From Solanum dulcamara (lineage: Eukaryota > Streptophyta > Magnoliopsida > Solanales > Solanaceae), in contig NC_077245.1 of the NCBI RefSeq assembly GCF_947179165.1, positions 47,083,286 through 47,147,285 on the forward strand: a DNA stretch of 64,000 nucleotides. Direction: 5' to 3'. Positions 1 to 11,759 of the stretch are shown here, one piece after another. Each line of letters starts with the position of its first letter. Positions within the stretch are counted from its first letter, which is position 1. Below the pieces are notes generated by a model that was given only the letters and a program-made list of their open reading frames with translations, was not told where the DNA came from and made no database searches. Both the position numbers and the translations under genes were made by a program.

Positions 1-84
1 CTATCCACATGAAGAGATCGATGGCCGCCCTTTTTTACCCATAGATAGATATTCACTTAACTTTATCCTATTTCTCAAGGAATA

Positions 85-558
85 CTAACATTTTTCTCTA
101 AAAGGAAGAATAGATATGAACTAATGAACACTTGGTTGCCTCCAAAGAAGAGCTTAATTTAACGTCATGACATGATGCTAGATTATTCCCTTCATTACCG
201 ATAGCTACATTCTCATAAATATCAGCTACCTTTAATAGTCCCAAACATTTGGATTTAAACCTTCAAGGGAACAACCTCTGTCATAAGTTAAAGAGTAATA
301 CATAATGTCACAACCCAAGGTAGACCCTAGACGTGACATGATGAATAAGATCCTGAAAAATCCTAAACAACCTCTTAACATAAACATGAATTAAGATTAA
401 ATAACATACACATAATAAAACTAAAAGTGGAAGATAAACCTCAAATCTAGCAATCTCAACATAAAAGAATCATGAGATAACACCTGTGATTACAAAAAAA
501 ACTTGCTATGTCTGACATTGCCATTACTAACCATTGACGGGGGCATAGGACAAGCCCT
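85..558. repeat. Segmental tandem duplication, copy A
   Basis: This block recurs just downstream as copy B (557-1537). Shared landmarks, in order, are a start at CTAACATTTTTCTC, an integrase-tail stretch, an LTR end (TGTCACAACCC at 306), and a tail ending in GACAAGCCCTA. Copy A lacks about 110 bases present in copy B (654-763) and lacks the MITE-like insertion of copy B. The two copies abut at the CCCTAACA junction, so this is a direct tandem duplication. Confidence 0.85.
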
Positions 559-559
559 A

Positions 560-889
560 ACATTTTTCTCTAAAAGGGAAGAATAGATATGAACTAATAA
601 ACACTTGGTTGCCTCCAAAGAAGAGCTTAAGTTAACGTCATGACATGATGCTAGTTATATACATCCAAGGTTCTTCAAGGTAGATACTATGAATCAAGGA
701 ACTTCCTCTAGCACCACCCCCAACTAATGTTTATCTCTATACCAATTAACCTTGAAAATGTGTCCATTATTCCCTTCATTACCGATAGCTACATTCTCAT
801 AAACATCAGCTACCTTTAATAGTCCCAAACATTTGGATTTCAACTTTCAAGGAAACAACCTCTGTCATGAGTTAAAGAGTAATACACAA
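560..889 (-). pseudogene. Athila-like integrase C-terminal tail
   Basis: Read on the minus strand, about 733-889 gives a run containing KLKSKCLGLLKVADVYEN followed by HIFKVNWYRDKH and a stop. This matches the C-terminal tail of Athila/Tat-type gypsy integrases (FPGKLKSKW...GPFKV...FKVNG). The non-coding stretch after the stop contains the GGAGGCAACC string usual downstream of such pol genes. In-frame stops in the upstream part show it is dead. A partly deleted second copy lies in 85-305. The LTR at 890 directly abuts it, so it is either interrupted by that LTR or joined to it by rearrangement. Confidence 0.65.
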
Positions 890-2708
890 TGTCACAACCC
901 AAGCTAGACTCTAGATGTGACATGATGAATAAGATCCTGAAAAATCCTAAACAACCCTCTTAGCATAAACATGAATTAAGATTATAAGGAAACTTACATA
1001 AATATACAATATTAAGAAAATATTTACCATCTATAGCAATAAAAACAATTTACTGAATATTTATACTACAGTTTTAATACATATTGCAGAGAACTATTTA
1101 TAAAACATATATAATACAAGTTTATTAGATGGATAATAAATTTATCACATACTTTAATAGACTTATAATACATTATGTTAGTTTCTTACTACACAAACAT
1201 AATATATATTTTAAAACACTTATAATACATTTATATTGTATGCATAATTCACTTTTAATACAAGTATAGATTTATCATAGTATTGCTATATATTGCTATA
1301 AATGGTAATAAATAAAAAATATCGCTGAAATCTGTAATTATTTTTTAAAAAGCACTCAATCAAGTAATTTTCCTATTAAATAACATACACATAATAAAAC
1401 TAAAAGTGGAAGATAAGTCTCAAATCTAGCAATCTCAACATAAAAGAATTATGAGATAACACCTGTGATTACAAAAAAACTTGTTATGTCTGACATTGCC
1501 ATTACTAACCATTAACGGGAGCATAGGACAAGCCCTAGATCACCCAAACAATCTAAGTCAAAATTTATGAAGAGGAAGACATAAGAAACCATAATGGTTG
1601 CTCCCTCGAAACCTGCAGACTTACCAAGTAGTTTAGTGTCAAACACAAGTTGTACTAGCCACGAGAGTTATGAGTAGTGTCGGACCCTATATTATGAGAT
1701 AATGTAGTCACAAGTATGCATTAGAACATATAATGGACTAAGTATATGATAAATATGCATATCATAAATAAGAAATCATATTAAGCATAAACATGAACTG
1801 CATGACCAAAGTCCTCTACGAACTTGAAAGTAAATCATAAATTATGAGATAAGGACAATGCATTATTGAAAGACATAGTGAAAAGCTTTATGAAAAACAT
1901 AGTTCAGGTTGTGGGATACTAATCTTAACAGGCAACAAAAGCATGTAAGATATAACAAGGAATCTGGTGTAACTGCTACACCAAAAATGGAGAGGCTACT
2001 TTTCAAGGTAGACTTTGTGTTATTTCATTAATGCTATTGTGGATCCACTAGCTAAGTCATTTAAGAAAACCTACGTGGGCACGTAGTTTAGGATTAATTA
2101 GAGGTTGCTACTAGAGATTTCCTCACCGAGCCTCCATTTCAAGCCCTCTTAGTGCTAAGTTAAATTACAATGCAATCGATAAATTCAATTATCAAAATAT
2201 AACATTAGAAAAGACCATAAAAATTTACCAATCAACAACATAAAATCGTATAAGAGTAGGTCTTTTCAAATCATGATTCACCATGTAGTTCATATAGACA
2301 CTTAAATTTCTAAGAATTCGAAATTGAGATTTCTTTCATACCATGGGAATTTTTTTCAGAAATCATTGATACTTACTCAAAAGTATCCTTTAAACATACT
2401 TCATCATTTTCATAAAACATGCATAAATTCTTAATCAAATGCATGATAATAGTTCATAAGTGAAATTAAAAGCATACAACATGGGTCCATGTGAAATCAA
2501 TTATAAATCACGTATTTTAATCAAACCATGCATAACAAAGTAGAATAACATCAATTGAATCATAATAAAAAGGACCCATGAAGATTCAACATAAACTCTA
2601 ATTGAATTGGGTGAAATAGAAGTTCAATTATTGAGATCTTTTGGGACCCAATGTATGAATGAAATACATTGGAGAATTGGAACCTACAAGTTTTTAAGGG
2701 GTGTTACA
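890..2708 (-). mobile_element. Chromovirus-type LTR, minus strand
   Basis: On the minus strand this LTR starts TGTAACACCCC (ending at 2708) and finishes GGGTTGTGACA (at 890), giving TG...CA ends. It contains the shared near-palindromes at 1996-2011 and around GTGGATCCAC at 2039-2048. Its 3' end region lies inside the duplicated block and carries the MITE-like insertion. No convincing primer site follows the CA end and no 5-base target duplication is visible, so it is a solo or rearranged LTR. Confidence 0.65.
985..1374. mobile_element. MITE-like insertion with ATTA target duplication
   Basis: The insertion is flanked by ATTA at 981-984 and 1375-1378. The matching site in copy A (396-399) has a single ATTA, so it is the empty site. 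The ends are imperfect inverted repeats (TAAGGAAACTTAC on the left, TAGGAAAATTAC from the right). The interior is very AT-rich, with many TATAATAC/TAATACA repeats and no ORF. The superfamily is uncertain because a 3-4 base duplication fits more than one. Confidence 0.75.
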
Positions 2709-3441
2709 ATATATCTATAACTCCTACCTTCTTGGGGGAACTAATGTAATTGTATCTTAATTTTGAACTTGGATTTTGTGTGTTAGCTCAATATTTTATT
2801 AATTTTAGATGGGTTTTATTAATTCAACATGTTTTAACTTATGAATTAAGGTTGCAAAATTAGTTTTACTTTTTATCTCCATAATTGCTTAAGAGGGTTG
2901 TATGGAGTGCGTGAAATAATGAATAGCTGTTGATACATATCAACTGTTAATTTCTCTCTCAAAAAACAATTGTGAAAAGGTTTGGGTTGATTTGTACTAG
3001 TACCCATATGTAAGTTTGAGAGAGCTTGCATGGAAAATCAATTAATGATCGAAAGATGCATGTCAAATATTTATTTAATCTAGCATACTCATCGATAATT
3101 AACGATATTGAGCTATACTTTTACCCTTTTTCAAACTATGATTCTAACTATGCACCTCCCCTAGAAGTCCCTCTTCGACTTGTTCAAACTCCGTGATCAT
3201 TGTCTTTGTCAATGATGTACTGCCAAACTCTCTTTATTGATAATTGAAAATTTATCAATTTATATTATGTTACATTTTCTTTATTTCAACTTTACAATAA
3301 ATTAGAATACAGTCATACTTTATTAAAATTCTCTTCAAAACCATTTCTTGTAGCATTCGAGCCCGACCTTACACATTGGATTTATACATGCTAATGATCA
3401 CCTATAGCTTGAATCATAAGAGGTATATTTGAGCATTATCA
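2709..3441 (+). mobile_element. Athila-like LTR 3' end (plus strand)
   Basis: The last bases, TTTGAGCATTATCA at 3428-3441, resemble the end of the element C LTR on its own strand (TTTGAGCGTATCA). They are followed four bases later by an Athila-type primer site. The 5' limit of this LTR is not visible. The stretch from 2709 to about 3300 is AT-rich and shows no coding signal I can support. Confidence 0.5.
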
Positions 3442-3445
3442 AAAG

Positions 3446-3463
3446 TAGCGCCATTGCTGGGGA
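3446..3463 (+). promoter_or_regulatory. Primer-binding site, tRNA-Asp type
   Basis: TAGCGCCATTGCTGGGGA matches 15 of 18 bases of the complement of the plant tRNA-Asp 3' end (TGGCGCCGTTGCCGGGGA, recalled), which Athila-type retrotransposons use for priming. It lies just after an LTR-like CA end. The rest of the element is gone: a minus-strand LTR begins 65 bases further on. Confidence 0.6.
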
Positions 3464-3527
3464 ATATTTATTAGAGGTTTTTCATTAAAGTTTGTTCCTG
3501 ATCTAATTTGATTATATGAGAACTCTG

Positions 3528-5861
3528 TGTCACGCCTCCACCTAGGGCCTAGTCACAACACGGTGATCGAAACTTTGAAGGGATCCAACCGAGCTTCTTG
3601 TTCATTTCATAACCATATATAAGGTAAATTAAAAGCAAAAACATAATACGAGAGTCTAAATCATGAATAGTAAACAAAGAATGTCACATGACAACATACA
3701 CTCAAAAATTTTGTCCAACTAGAGGCCTCTACTCATTAATATGGGCGGGAGCTAAGACATGTCTCTAGCTCACCCTCACTATAAAACAAAACAAAAAGAA
3801 TTCAAAGCAATAACCAACTCGATGACTAGTCCCCGATAAATGAGGACTCAGCACAAACACCGTCGAATAGGAATGCTTAACTAGCCACGTAAATGTATAT
3901 AATCCTCAACCTCAACCCCTACATTATGAGACAATTTAGGCAAAAGGTATGCATTAGTACGTTGGAATATACTAAGTATGAGAGCACGAGATTCATCATA
4001 AATAATGGAATGCAATGGTCAAGTAAAGTACATAATAAGATGAGAGAAGTAAAACATGAGAAAAATCATTATGACCAAAGCATTTGAAAAGCCTAATTTA
4101 GATCATGACATACATAATATATCATACATATGCCGACTAAGAACCATAACTGACAATAAGACCATGCGAGCTATAACATGGAATCCTGATGTTACCCTTA
4201 CACCAAAAAAAGAGAATCTACTTGCCAAGGTAGACTCTACTCTGCTAGGTGGGTTATACATATGCTATATGTGGATCCAATAGCTAGGACATGAAGAAAA
4301 CCTATGGTGGCACGTAGTTTAAGAGACATGAGGGTGCTACTAGGACTTTTGGTAAGGCCCCTACCTCATGTCCACTCGGTGCTAAGTCAAATCCCACCGA
4401 ATACATACATAACATAGAAATCATAATGACATATATCATAGTCATGATCGTAGGTTTGAAATCATAGAGTAGGTCATTTTCATAACATACTTGTAATATG
4501 AGAATTTTCCTTTCATCATTACAATCATATTTGCATAGTTCATATAGTTAGGTCCTAGGTCACCACATGGGGCCTAAGTCACCTTACTTCATAACTTGCA
4601 TGAAATCCATACCTTGAACGTACTTGTGATTCTTGATCAAAATTCATACTTGAATTTAGAGTAAAACTCAAATTCATAATGAATTTGAATGAGATTCATG
4701 ATAACACCTTTGAAATCATTGAATCCATAATCATACTTCATAATATCATCACATAAAATAGGCTTTATGCATGGGCAATCATAATTCAACTTAAAATCAT
4801 GTAATTAATGTAGGAACATACTTATTATGATCATTCATAAACTTCTTTGCGTAAAGCAACTTTGAATTCATTAATAAAACTCTCATAGAATATAACCTGA
4901 AAATTCATGATCATAGCTTATACTTGAAATTAGGATAAGAAATTAATGCATGATCGATTGATTTGAAAATCATAAAATTAATTTGAACACATGCATGATT
5001 ATATACCTCCTATCAGGCATACATAATTCATAAAGATAATATCATTTAAAAGTATAATAGATAATACCCAAAATTCATAACATGAACCCTAAAAATTAAT
5101 ATAGGAGAATTCATGAAAAAACTCTTCAATTCAATACAATAACCATCAATTTATTTCAAAATAGACTCATAATCATAATTTGAACAATAATTAATACAAT
5201 TAGAATGGAGATCGTAAAACCCCTAAAATACCATACTTTAATTCGATTGAAAACTTGAGAAATTGATTGGTCTTTCATGGATAAAAAGAATCCATAAATC
5301 AATACTCATATATCTGGAGTGAGAAAACAAAATAATTTGGAAAAAGTTGAGAGTTTTGATGGAGAGATTGAGTGAATTTCTTTGAAGTCTTCAATGGAGT
5401 CCTTGAGAGTTCTTTGTAGAGAGAGAGATATTTGAGTAGGTAAATTGTAGAAGAATGATTAAAATTAGAGGTGTAGGTTAATTTATAGTTTTGAATTAGG
5501 TACTAAAACGTCCAGGTTCATTAACTAATAATTAGGGGGAAATATAAACTGCTCTTACTTGAAATCTGAATTCCGAAAAAAAGAACATCGCTCAAGTTCG
5601 CAACGTAGAGGTGTTCCCTGATAGGCCAATTTTAAGCGAATGAGATTTTGGCCAGAATTTTACTTGGGGTAAATTTCACTAGACGGGACCAAGTCCACAA
5701 CACGGAAATATCGCGCACATCATTATTTTTGTGCAGTTTTTTGAAAAATCTATCTTTCAATATATGGGTCTTAAAAATCCATCGAGACTATTTTCCCATA
5801 GGCTTTGATCCCCTTATTGATATTCTGAAGTTGGATTTGCTAAAAAATTGAGGATAATACA
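3528..5861 (-). mobile_element. Chromovirus-type LTR, minus strand (2.3 kb)
   Basis: On the minus strand it begins TGTATTATCC (5861) and ends GGCGTGACA (3528). It carries the shared near-palindrome at 4218-4233 and the GTGGATCC box near 4270. A TATA-like box is at 5481-5487. No primer site adjoins the CA end, no purine tract precedes the TG end, and no 5-base target duplication is visible. It is probably an old solo LTR or a rearranged copy. Confidence 0.65.
5481..5487 (-). promoter_or_regulatory. TATA box of the 3528-5861 LTR
   Basis: CTATAAAT on the minus strand lies in the expected place, downstream of a GC-richer stretch (5580-5720) and upstream of the transcribed part of the LTR. This is inferred from position and sequence only. 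Confidence 0.4.
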
Positions 5862-5902
5862 TTATGTGAGCGGCCTATTATCAAGGCATTCTTAAGGCAT
5901 TT

Positions 5903-6233
5903 TTGAGTACTTTGAGGAATGTTACACTCTCTTACAAAGAGGGGGGTGGGTGTTCTTACCCAAGTTATCCAAGGCCAAGAGGAAATGAAGGTTGGAATAA
6001 GAATCGTGAAGGTTGTTGGAGAGGAAGGGAAAGAGGTTGGGGTGATAGAGGCACCAGCTGTAGAGAAAGACATAGTGATATCGTTATGTGCCTCCTCAGG
6101 CCATCAAAAGCCTAAGGAACAAAATACCTACACCGAAAGCTTCAGAACTGAAGATATTCTTACCCACATCCTAAATAAGGTAGAAGGATCGGATAAAGTG
6201 CTCAAGGAGATAAAGTCAGAAAATAAGGTTTAA
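5903..6233 (+). pseudogene. Gypsy gag C-terminal fragment
   Basis: Two plus frames together give a gag tail: an Arg/Gly/Trp-rich part ([16 protein letters not shown], about 5955-6080) and, after a frame change near 6095, the segment [21 protein letters not shown] (6150-6220, quoted with one overlap residue fewer in the finding text). Similar basic, Asn/Arg/Trp-rich tails followed by an [13 protein letters not shown] helix are found in Solanaceae gypsy gag proteins. There is no start, protease or pol beside it. It is an orphan scrap between two LTRs. Confidence 0.55.
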
Positions 6234-6239
6234 CGAGTA

Positions 6240-8188
6240 GTTCCTAGAAAATCAAATCTTTTTGGCACAATAAAGTCTTCAAGGAGCCTTTCATAGGTCA
6301 TTAAGAGGAGTATGAGTTGTGAAGAGCCAACGTGGCCCAGCCTAGTGTAAGGGAAAAACTGGTGAAGACCACACGAGGGACCACGAGTTGTGGTGGGGAC
6401 CACGAGCGATGGTGGCCTCCATAGAGGTCACCCCCTCAAATCCAAAACAAAGCCCATCACCGCGACAACCACCATGGGCAATGGTGGAGTCACAAGGTGT
6501 GGTAGGCCATCCGTGCTTGTTTTATTTCAGTTAAGTTTAAAGGACTTCTTGTATTTTCCCTATAATCTCATTATTGAATATGGATGGTTTTTAGGGATTT
6601 ATTATATCCTATTAACTACCTTAATCCTTCTTTATCCTCTCATTCTCACCCTAACACTCAAATCACAAAATCTTCTCTCTTAAGTTCTCTTTCAAGAGTC
6701 TTCTCCCTCTTTAAGTAATTGTAGGAGAAAATTAAGGTCAAGTCTTCAAGTCAAGAACAAATTAGGGCTTCTGAGATCTAATGTATTTGGGAATGCATCT
6801 ATTTTCCTTTCACCCATGGAGTCTCAAGGCTCTTCTCAAAATCTCCTTTATGAATTCTTCTTCCAAAAGCTCTTGTTTCATGAATTTGCGTTGAGTCTTC
6901 TTAATTATGATATAATTCATTGTTATTAGTCTAATTATGAATAATTTACCATACAAGTATGATTTCAAGTTGAATTTTAATAACCCATGATATATGTTAT
7001 TTTCAAGTATATTTTCAAGGAATTATGATCGTGAACTATGAAGGACTTCAATGAATGTTTTAGGAATGATTATCAAAACCTATGAATAACTCATAAAAAC
7101 TAATGAATTATGATGAACTATGTTTTCCCAATGATGCTTCAAAAAAAGTATGAAGGTTTTGATGGGTGTTCCCTCACACACTCATGATAAAGATGATTAC
7201 TGAGTTACCCTTAAGAATATTTTATGAGGAGCATTAATATCTCTTATTGTCTTTCCTAATGGTGTTAATGACCATATTTTCATAATTTCAATTGGGATAA
7301 TAACTAAGCACCAAAAGGAATTTAAGTTGGAATTCGGTCTGGTAGCGAAGTAGCTACCCAAGGGAATCCTAGTAGCAATCTTTAGTCCCTAACTACATTG
7401 ACCACGTAGGTTAAAGTGCCAATAAGGTATGACTAGTGGTTCAACAAATAGCTCAATGTTAATGAAATGTCCCATCACAGAGTCTACCTTGGCAAGTAGC
7501 CTCCCCCTTCAAGACATGAGAGTACATCAGAATCCATGGTATAGCTAGCATGGTTTTAAATATCGGTTAAAGATCATATTCCACACGAAAAGTATATATA
7601 TTGAAGCATTGAGCATATTATTATGATGTTCTATGGTTTTACTCATATTTTAAAGATATTGGTCATGCATCACCTACTCATATTGATAATATTCTATATT
7701 CATTATTCATGCATACTTCTTATATACTTGTGCACTCCATGTACTAGTGCATACTTTTTCCTTCATTATATGATAATGTAGGGACAAATAATTATTTCGC
7801 ACCTCCTATTGGTGAGTAGAGTCAAGCTTGTTACTTTCACTTTTGGTGAGTCCCCATGTTTTGAGTACGTGACATTTTATTTTTCATATGTCTTTATGAC
7901 TTTCTTATGTTATCATGGGGGAGCTAAGAGCTTGTCTTACGCCCCCATCTAGTTTAGTAGAGGCATGTTGGATGTCATGGAGTCTATGCTGTCTTTTAAT
8001 TTGGAGCTTGATACTTGTTCTCTTTTATTAAGACTTTTCATGTTGAGACTTTATTTCCTCATCTATGTCTTAGCTTACTGCTTTACTTACTTATGAATTC
8101 TTATGTATAATATGCTAAGAGGCTTGGTTGGGGTCCTCCTATATTCTAATCATCGTATCACATCTATGGTTTAGCTTGGGTCATGAAA
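6240..8188 (+). mobile_element. Element A 5' LTR (5' edge truncated or unclear)
   Basis: The 3' end is clear: TTAGCTTGGGTCATGA, then a primer site at 8192. The final CA reads AA, a point change. The LTR holds the shared near-palindrome at 7484-7499. It also has reiterated CCACGAG/GTGGTGG strings at 6370-6500 just before a TATA-like stretch near 6600. The start is not defined by a TG motif, so the left edge is a guess set by the end of the gag scrap. Confidence 0.55.
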
Positions 8189-8191
8189 AAC

Positions 8192-8203
8192 TTGGTATCA
8201 AAG
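8192..8203 (+). promoter_or_regulatory. Primer-binding site, initiator Met tRNA type
   Basis: TTGGTATCAAAG follows the LTR end and matches the plant retroelement consensus TGGTATCAGAG with one change. It sets the direction of element A as plus. Confidence 0.75.
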
Positions 8204-8439
8204 AATAAGATTTAAAGTGTCCTAAGGAATCTAACATGCCACATCGAGTATAGTCTTTTTAATTGATGTTAAGTGTGCCATATATATGAATAGGAAGCTA
8301 TGAGGCATTTTAGGAGAAACTTTGCTTCTTTCATGATTTTATAGTGCCATAGAGATGAATTCTATAGGTATTCCTTCTAACTCAGGTACAAAACATTTTA
8401 GAATTGTTTCATCAAGAAGAGAGCAACAATAATATTGAT
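8204..8439 (+). other. Element A 5' untranslated leader
   Basis: The stretch between primer site and gag remnant resembles leaders of this chromovirus group, for example the GGAAGCTATGAGGCATTTTAGG string near 8290-8312 (quoted here in part). It has no ORF of note. Confidence 0.45.
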
Positions 8440-8742
8440 CAAAATAGTTACCTTTTTGCTTCAATTTACCCACCTTTAAGTGCCAATTTCTCGAATGCAG
8501 AGTTTTATGATCCCATCTTGTTATTGGCTTAGGTGATGACTAGTTAATTGAATAAACAAATCATAACTCGTGTGAACATGAGTGTTAAGAAAACAAAATG
8601 GGAGAGTAAGAGGAATAATTGGAAAGGAAATGACTTTAACCGTCAGAGTATGTTTAAGGGGGAAACATCTGGCTCATATTCAAAAAAGAGTGATGGAAAC
8701 GAAAAATCCTATTGTACTACTGGTGTGGTAAGAATTTTTTAG
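8440..8742 (+). pseudogene. Element A gag remnant
   Basis: The first part reads like a chromovirus gag N-terminus (SNAEF-like stretch near 8490, then a stop). The second part (8548-8742) includes NNWKGNDFNRQSMFKG and ends near where a zinc knuckle would start. The gag core between them is missing, so this is an internally deleted copy. Protease, reverse transcriptase and integrase are entirely absent: the polypurine tract follows within 40 bases. Confidence 0.55.
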
Positions 8743-8778
8743 GTGAGTGCTTGGCAGTACAAAATTTTGAATGTTCCC

Positions 8779-8791
8779 AAGGGGGAGATAT
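8779..8791 (+). promoter_or_regulatory. Polypurine tract of element A
   Basis: AAGGGGGAGATAT sits immediately before the TG of the next LTR. Element B has the same arrangement (AAGGAGGAGATTT). In LTR elements this tract primes second-strand DNA synthesis. Confidence 0.75.
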
Positions 8792-11561
8792 TGTAATACC
8801 CCAAAAATTTCAACACCAAGACCCGAACTAATCTTCATATATGTATAGGATCCAACTTGATGTTCTAGTTGTATATATGAGTTAAGATCAATTCCTAAGT
8901 ATTTGAAGTGCATTAGATGTGTTTTAGGGTCATAAAGGATCTCTAACACCAAGCCAAGTCCAAAGAATTTCCATCGACTAAGTTTTCGTATAAGTTTGGA
9001 ATAGGGTCAACTTCAAATGCCCATATATCTGATTATATAAGGAATTAGTATTCCTTGACCTATCAAATTAAAGGTCTTTGAGTCCTCTTTCCAACGCCAC
9101 TAATTTGCCTTATTCCGAGTTCGGAGTCCAAAGTGATGATAATTATACCAAAGACTACCGCTGCAGCAGTTTTGGTCTTGGCGCAGTGGGCCAACAGAGC
9201 ACCCAAAACTAGTTACAGTAGTTTGGGTGATGGCGCGGCTTGTCACCATCGCGCCAGCAGGGTTTTGAGCCTGTTTTCCAGATTTTTCTTATAAAAGGAA
9301 TTTTGGAAAATTACCTAAACAAATATATACTAACTTAGACGCGTTTTTGGTCATTTTTGCAGTCTTTCACTTCCAAAGAACCCAAATATTCATCCTCCTC
9401 GCTTCCAAATCATCTCCTACAAAAAACAAAATCCTATCAATCTCAAAGGATTCAAGGCTCCTCATTGAAGACCAAGAATCAAACTTTCTTAAAAGCTTCA
9501 ATCTAAGGTATGTGGGTTTTCATCCATGGATTCTTCCACCCATGGAGCCCAAATATTTTCTCAACTTAGTATTTCAATTTTAAATGATAAAATCTTATAG
9601 AATTTTACATGATGGTTTCAAATGCATAGATTATGGTATATTTTACGTTTATTTACTCCTATTGATATATATGTATATTGACTCTCAATTTCAAGTGATG
9701 AGTTTTTATGGATTTTCATACTACAATTTTAAATGTATAGATTATTGAATATTTGAAGTTTATTTGTCTATGTTGACTTATGGTGATTCTTATTTTCATA
9801 AAATGGAGGATTTATCAAGGTCCTTCTATGAAGGCTTGAAACTAGTTTTTAATTATATTGGTGGATTATTTTAAGATTTTTAAATGATACATTCTTTCAC
9901 TCTCATGTATGTTAGCATTGATTTAAATGATTTCAAAGTTGATTTTTTTGAACCCACCTAGTTTCCTATGGTAAAGTAAAGTTGAAATGAAGTTTGACTT
10001 CAATGAATATTATGAAGTAAATATTTATGAAGGGGAGTCTTTATGAAATGATTGATTGATGAAAGGGTTTCTTAGCCAAAATAAGGTTTCAATGTGAAAG
10101 GACAATTCTCACATTGAATCAAATGAAATGTTTAAGGTTACGATATGACATGTATGACATCCCTCTAGGCCGTCAATCCTTTTGAACATTTTTCTAAAAA
10201 GGAAGGTCCGATTAGCATGGTACCCAAAATACCATCACTGATTGTAGACTTAATTATCTTATACAACAAGGTTCATTAATAGAATGGTAAATAAGGCATG
10301 GAAGCCGTGATAATATTATAAACCAAGGGTTTTATTGAGCTATTCCATAGGATGATGATTTTATGTTAAAGTTATATAAATTCTTATATTATTATGACAT
10401 TTAAATGTTATTCTACTGAGAGCTTACCTAGCATCGAGCTGGACTAGGGGCGAATACCCCTATCTCAGAACTATGTGCCACCGTAGGTATAAAGGAGATA
10501 GAGATGAATACCTAAATATCTAAGAGGTGAGTACCAGAAATTTCAAGTCTTGGAGGTGAGTACCCAGTCTAAGAACTAGGAGTGAGTACCCGGTTCACAC
10601 AATAGCTTAGTGGATCCACTTAGGCATGACAGAGTCTACCTTGGCAAGTAGTCTCCCCATTTTTCTCTAATGTAGGGGTAACATCGGAACTCCATGTTAT
10701 AGCTCACATGGTTTTTTTCGATTAAAGGTCGCTCTCACAAAGGTACAAGGTCCCCCTTCCAATATTTAAGATATATCATATGATGTCTACTATGTCTATC
10801 ATAAAGTAAAGTATATGCTCTCACAAAGCTAAAGATTTCTTTCAAAAGGTGTATGGTATACTTATTTACGATTCATGGTATTTTGCAAGTATATGGTTTC
10901 TTATAATGACTCATGATTACCTCTATAATATTTAAGTTTCTTTTATGATTCATGATGGTTTCAATATTTCATTGACTAAGCTTCATACCTCCAAATGGTA
11001 TTTCAAATGAATACAACATTCTAGCATGGTCCATTGTATCACCTTATTGTATAATGATATATGGAATTGCATGTTCACATAATTAGTACATTCAAAGTAC
11101 TAACTCATACTTTTTCCTACATGATATCACCATGCAGGAACTGATGTCGGTCCTCGACCTCCTTCACGTGGCTATCTCGGATTAGTTTTTAAGATTGCTT
11201 GTGGTGATTTCCCATGGTTCTTGAACAATATCCCTTTTATTATAAACTTATTATGTAGAACATTAAGACTTTTATTAAGGCATTTCTTGACACTTATTTT
11301 GAGGGTGAGCTAGAGACACATGTATTAGCCCCCGCCAAGTCATTAATGTAGAAAGTATGGTTGTACATAGAAAAATATGTTATGTTGTCTTTGATTGTTA
11401 TTAAATGTGAAGCCCCTTAGTCCCTACAACCCTTTTGTTTTCTGCTTGATTTGTTTATCATTACCAGTGAAATGCTTAATGAATGCTAAGAGGCTTGGGT
11501 GAGGTACCTCTGGGTGTCTCATTCGCCGTGTCATATCTATCCCTAGGCTTGGGTCATGACA
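8792..11561 (+). mobile_element. Element A 3' LTR (2.8 kb)
   Basis: It runs from TGTAATACCCC to GGGTCATGACA, preceded by a polypurine tract. It carries a TATA box at 9290, reiterated GCGC-rich strings at 9160-9262, the GTGGATCCAC box near 10611, and the near-palindrome at 10636-10651. Its 3' end is related to, but clearly diverged from, the LTR end at 8188. The pair may therefore come from different subfamilies or be very old. Confidence 0.7.
9290..9298 (+). promoter_or_regulatory. TATA box of the 8792 LTR
   Basis: TATAAAAGG occurs about 500 bases into the LTR, right after the GC-rich reiterated strings. This is a plausible retroelement promoter. Confidence 0.6.
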
Positions 11562-11574
11562 AGTTAGTGATAAT

Positions 11575-11694
11575 ACTTTTGATGAACAACTAGGTGAAAA
11601 ACTTTTCCATATATTACCTGGAGCCTTAGGAAGAGAAATAGAAGAAATATGGTACAAAAGAGCAGGTGTAGAACAAAATCCTACAGTTTTATGA
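11575..11694 (+). pseudogene. Possible pararetrovirus capsid-like scrap
   Basis: An open stretch of about 38 codons ends at TGA and includes LPGALGREIEEIWYKR. This is reminiscent of capsid regions of plant pararetroviruses (Caulimoviridae), but the similarity is judged from memory and is weak. It faces away from the movement-protein-like frame next to it, so if both are viral the copy is rearranged. Confidence 0.25.
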
Positions 11695-11759
11695 TCGATA
11701 GGAAAAAAATACAACATGTAATAAAAATACTATAAGAGAAATGTACTAATATACAAATA

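Larger units (their letters stand above)
557..1537. repeat. Segmental tandem duplication, copy B
   Basis: This is the second copy of the block at 85-558. It is longer because it keeps about 110 bases (654-763) deleted from copy A and contains a 390-base insertion (985-1374). Outside these indels the two copies are nearly identical by eye, so the duplication is fairly recent compared with the decayed retroelements around it. Confidence 0.85.

Noticed and set aside
3190..3240. VIIVFVNDVLPNS-like stretch resembling an RT catalytic box (plus strand)
   Set aside because: It is only about 13 residues and flanking residues do not match RT in the same frame; chance is likely.
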